Source of the DNA: Linderina pennispora
Taxonomy: Eukaryota; Kickxellomycota; Kickxellomycetes; Kickxellales; Kickxellaceae
Direction of reading: 5' to 3'
Length of the DNA stretch: 33,344 bases
NCBI RefSeq assembly: GCF_002104995.1
Contig: NW_024468356.1
Coordinates: 1 to 33,344 of the forward strand
Shown piece after piece: positions 30,116 to 33,344 of the stretch. Both the position numbers and the translations under genes were made by a program. Position 1 is the stretch's first letter; every line of letters starts with the position of its first letter. Below the pieces are notes generated by a model. The model did not search any database and was not told where the DNA came from. It was given only the letters and a program-made list of their open reading frames with translations.

Positions 30116-31090
30116 ATGTCCAGTACATTTGTATCTCGCGTACGTGTTTCTCACCCCAACTCTACCTACTCGGCCGAGGATGACGCGACAGCTGTTGCCG
30201 AGCTCAACAAGAACTTCAGCAAGTGGTCGCTAAAGACTAACCGCACTGAGACCGACGCAGCGCTTCGCTATATGCAACACCTAATAGCCACCAAGCAGTC
30301 GTTTGACATGAAAATCGAAACTCTGCTGCCGTCGGCGTACCGTGAGATACTGTCTCTCAACCTGAAAGGAAAGCGCAAGAAGGGTTTCACTACAAACAAC
30401 ATCATGGTAGCCGGTGCCAACATCGAGTTGCAGAACCAGGCGTTTGTACGTCTGACACGGCATCTGAAAGAAGCGAACGATGGGTTGCAAACTGCCATGA
30501 TTGACTATCTCGAGATGCTCCCAGACAGCGACAAAAAAGCGGCTATGACCCAGAAGTGTCTGTCCATCATCGACATGGAGCGATGGGGCGCGTTCGACTC
30601 GCTCGAGTTTGCCACTGACGTCCCTGGCTACCTCGACGAGTTTGTCCCGCGGAGCGTGGCCGCAAGCAATGAGTGGAAGGCGTTCATGATTGACACTGCT
30701 TCACCATTGGTGTCGTATTTTGTCAAGGTCGAGCTTGGGCAGGTCACAGGATGGACTGAGGCCAAAGAGAAGCTGCTCGCTGCATTCTGCACCCCGCGCG
30801 AGCGCAGCATCCTGCTTGAGCAGCGCAACGCCACGGTTGCAATTGGCACTTGCATTGGGGTCCTAGACTACCGCAAGGGTATCGAGCCCAAGACCCGTAT
30901 CTCGCTGCGGATCCTCGCCGCCACCTGCACCGACAGGCAGCAGCAGGTGTTTGCTGACGTTCTCCACAAGCTCAGGATTACCAATCCATCAACATACAGC
31001 TTCAAGAACCTCCGTCCGTATCTCCCCGCTGTTTCCGTTAACGAGCGCCCTTTAAATATGCTGTTCCCTATCTGCCTTTCGTATATATAA
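30116..31090 (+). CDS. Gag-like or orphan protein
   Basis: An intact intronless ORF of 324 residues with host-like codon use. I do not recognise it with certainty. The second half, with GWTEAKEKLLAAFCTPRERS, LLEQRNA and a following run of helices, resembles the capsid part of retrotransposon Gag proteins, where a W-x-E-x-K-x-x-L...F block is followed by an R-x-x-L-x-x-x-R stretch. The first half is helical and charged (NFSKWSLKTNRTETDAALRY, LKGKRKKGFTTNN). There is no CCHC zinc knuckle, protease or reverse transcriptase downstream; the ORF ends at 31090 in a Leu/Ile-rich tail. It could be a domesticated or isolated Gag, or an unrelated helical protein. The open frame argues for retention or recent arrival. 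Confidence 0.5.
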   Translation: MSSTFVSRVRVSHPNSTYSAEDDATAVAELNKNFSKWSLKTNRTETDAALRYMQHLIATKQSFDMKIETLLPSAYREILSLNLKGKRKKGFTTNNIMVAGANIELQNQAFVRLTRHLKEANDGLQTAMIDYLEMLPDSDKKAAMTQKCLSIIDMERWGAFDSLEFATDVPGYLDEFVPRSVAASNEWKAFMIDTASPLVSYFVKVELGQVTGWTEAKEKLLAAFCTPRERSILLEQRNATVAIGTCIGVLDYRKGIEPKTRISLRILAATCTDRQQQVFADVLHKLRITNPSTYSFKNLRPYLPAVSVNERPLNMLFPICLSYI

Positions 31091-31934
31091 ACTATTTATT
31101 TGACAGGAAGCTCGGCCAAGTGCTCGTGAGGATTTTAGTGCAATTCATTATAAGCATGTCATTCAATAGGTGTACTTCCAAAGATGAACATGAGATACGT
31201 TTTTACGTGGCAGGCAGGGAAACATGCTAGCAACTTGTCATTCAAGGCTCCGCAAATCGGTAGCGCCAGATTGTCGATGACTGGGCCCACATCTGCACAT
31301 TGGACAGGAGCACATGCGCTCAAGCATAATCTGAGGCACTATCTGCCTGCCAACAGCATTTGCTTGCCTCTGGTAGAGCATCTGGTATCTGTCCTGGCAC
31401 TGTTAAGAGGATTAACGTAGCTGCTGCCTAATTATGATATACGACATGGTCCAGGCGTCATGAGGAGGGAGCCTCTGGTGCTTTATACCCGAGGGGTACA
31501 ACCAGCGATCAATGCACCAAGGTGTCGAGAGCTAGACAAGGGTAAGCTGTGACAACTAACCAGCTTGCATAGCACCACAAAAATAGGTCCATAATGGTTA
31601 GTGAGTTGAGGCGAGGGATTGAGACAATTGGATGGCAGTAGGAAGGGGCGGGCTTCTGAATTCAGCCGACAATGAACATACGGGATATTTTCAGCCTCCC
31701 TGGCAGTGAGACGGCTAACTCGGGCTGCTGCAAGAGTGCGTTTGACGTAGCACCTGCTGTGTCCTAGAACAAAACAACAGCTCGACATCTTCGCACATGG
31801 TCCAATAGCCCTGACAAATGAGCCAATGCAGAACCTAGAGGACTGGCAGTTTGAACTGCGTTATCCCTCCCCTCCCCGATACAATCCATTCCAAGTTGAA
31901 ACAGTCTTTTTTATTGCTTAGCAAGATCTATAGC
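31091..31934. other. Intergenic between convergent genes, nothing recognised
   Basis: 840 bp between the stop of the 30116 ORF and the stop of the minus-strand gene at 31935. Short frames only; no repeat or RNA gene seen. Confidence 0.4.
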
Positions 31935-33344
31935 TCACAAGAACTCATGCTGTACAACGTAAACAATGGCGGCAAAGGAAACTACTGTGCAGACAACTGC
32001 TGCTCCTGTCTGCAGGTTCTCAGAGCCGGCACTCGCCGCCGCTGCGACTACGTGTTTTTCCTAGTCTACACTTACACTACAAATAACAGCGGAATACAAA
32101 GAGTGAGCATTCTTTTATGCATGTTGCACTGCTACTTATGCGCAGCAGTGCAGTACCTCATCAGTAACCAAAGGGTCCCATGGATTGCGTTCCGCCGTGC
32201 GCTTCAGAATATCGCTGACATCGGGCGATGGCAGGTTCAGCTCCTTGATCCGACGCACAAGCCTACAGGGGTAAAGTGCATAGAGCCGAGCGAAGGGGAG
32301 GAGAAGAATTGAAGAGCACCCGCGGAAACGAAATGCACAGTGCATCTCCCAACCCTCAGTGGGTTAGCGCGTCGGTCCCGGCGGCATCTTTAGCAACGTC
32401 AAGGCGATGGAATAGATAAGGTTACAAATATGCAGCATGCAATCATCTCAAGTCTACATGGCTTTGCTCGACTCCCTACGCATGGTATCACAATACTACC
32501 TGACAATAATTTCCGTGTTGCGCCACGCGACCTTGGCCAAGTACCTGTCAATGGCCCACAGTGTCGCTTCCGATGTCGTCGTTTCAATCATCTTGCTCAA
32601 TATGAAGTTCACATGCATGTAGCATGGTTTCCCAGTATGCGTGTAGTCGGGTGGAGATGAGCGAGTGCCATTTGAAAGCATGCTCTTGTGCATCTGGACA
32701 AAGTCATCCTTCGTCAGCGGACGCATATCGGCTTCAAGGCGCAGGATGTAAACCCAAATCTGCGCACGTCCGCCCGCATTCATGTTCGAGGCAATGTCCA
32801 GCCCGCATTGCAGCCAGTGCAGCATCCTCCCTCGGCTTTTCTCTATGGATTCAGCGCGGGCTACGCCATAGTGCATGCACAGCAATCCGAGATTGCTAGA
32901 TTGATCCATACTCCGGCAATGTCCCATGGCTTTCTAGTATCCCTCTCGCTGCTACTGCTGCTGCTGTGTCGTCGTCGTCGTCGTCCTCTTCGCACTCCTT
33001 TCCCTTCCAACTACAATATGGTGTACGTCTTGACTTGTACGCGTTCCATTCGTGAATTGCGATTATCTTGTTCATTGCCCGTGTCAGATCTTCCAGAGAC
33101 ATCTCATTGGCAGATTCCGACAGCTCGAGCAACGCAAGTAGGCGGCTCGGATGGCAGCAAGGCGCTGCTTAGGCGTACGGGCGGTGGTATCGAACGACAC
33201 ACTTACAGCAGCAGCCCTACTGGCGTCGCAGCAGCAGCAGTAGCACGTTTGGCCATGTACAGCTTGACCTGCTGGTACATCAGATCGAGAGCGCGCTGGC
33301 ACCAGGTATCAGTGTCGACTGTTTCACCGAAGGAGAACTCCTCG
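31935..33344 (-). CDS. Predicted tail-anchored helical protein, 5' end off the window
   Basis: Partial multi-exon gene; the start lies beyond 33344. Exons as read: 33207-33344, 32500-33145, 32157-32262 and 31935-32060. All three introns are GT-AG and phase-compatible. The protein is helical and repeat-like: TWCQRALDLMYQQVKLYMAK, then MSLEDLTRAMNKIIAIHEW, an acidic EEDDDDDD run, LGLLCMHYGVARAESIEK, LHWLQCGLDIASNM and IWVYILRLEADMRPLTKDD. The last exon ends in a hydrophobic stretch (GAAVVCTVVSFAAIVYVV) four residues from the stop, typical of a C-terminal tail anchor. A one-base break (extra base) sits near 32885-32930. Family not recognised; a Pex26/Pex15-like peroxisomal anchor or a TPR-type tail-anchored protein would fit the architecture but no motif proves it. 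Confidence 0.6.
32061..32156 (-). other. Last intron of the tail-anchored protein gene
   Basis: 96 nt, donor GTACTGCA, acceptor GTAGACTAG, phase 0. Using this acceptor opens the frame that encodes the hydrophobic tail; two nearby AG sites lead to early stops, one of them after 18 codons. Confidence 0.6.

Noticed and set aside
32355-32400. GGGTTAGCGCGTCGG, like a tRNA A-box
   Set aside because: No matching B-box within tRNA distance; it falls in an intron of the tail-anchored protein gene.
32965-32995. GTC triplet tract
   Set aside because: It encodes the acidic Asp/Glu run of the minus-strand protein; not an independent repeat element.
1-33344. CRISPR arrays, operons, riboswitches, prokaryotic elements
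   Set aside because: The window is eukaryotic; no spaced direct repeats or bacterial-type signals were seen.

Overview
This is nuclear DNA of a fungus. The reasons are compact eukaryotic genes with mostly short GT-AG introns (about 60-240 nt), fungal-type housekeeping proteins, a Ypd1-like phosphorelay protein and GC-rich coding sequence broken by AT-rich, gene-free blocks. The gene style, with a 548-residue orphan leucine-rich-repeat-like protein and long AT-rich relic blocks, recalls an early-diverging lineage such as Kickxellomycotina (Coemansia or Linderina). That placement is inference from style, not from a marker gene.

Layout. 1-1526: AT-rich, almost CpG-free DNA with no gene. 1527-7331: a compact cluster with an inositol polyphosphate multikinase (+), a Ptc7-type mitochondrial PP2C phosphatase (+), D-2-hydroxyglutarate dehydrogenase (+) and a replication factor C small subunit of the yeast Rfc2 / human RFC4 type (+). 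These are followed by two minus-strand genes: an RRM plus zinc-knuckle plus RS splicing factor (7329-8368) and a Ypd1-like HPt protein (8758-9193). 9194-12443: gene-poor and AT-rich, with decayed mobile-element-like coding relics. 12444-14090: the LRR-like orphan (-). 14091-16262: no supportable gene. 16263-22632: divergent Vps52 (-) and beta-adaptin (+). 22908-25262: a Cid1-type nucleotidyltransferase (-). 26480-29590: mitochondrial isoleucyl-tRNA synthetase (-). 30116-31090: a Gag-like or orphan ORF (+). 31935-33344: a multi-exon gene (-) running off the right edge, with a predicted C-terminal membrane anchor.

How the genes relate. Most are unlinked housekeeping genes. The notable pair is Vps52 (a GARP/EARP tether subunit) and beta-adaptin (an AP-1/AP-2 clathrin adaptor), which share a 434-bp divergent upstream region and act in the same endosome-Golgi traffic. 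Two genes serve mitochondria (IleRS, D2HGDH) and the PP2C probably does. Two are signalling components (IPMK, HPt).

A pattern runs through the window. At least seven otherwise well-conserved genes carry single-base reading-frame breaks (about eleven in all), several at short homopolymers. Correcting each by one base gives a full-length family-like protein with the total coding length a multiple of three where I checked. This looks more like uncorrected sequencing or assembly indels than a cluster of pseudogenes, and any automated annotation of these genes will be split or truncated.
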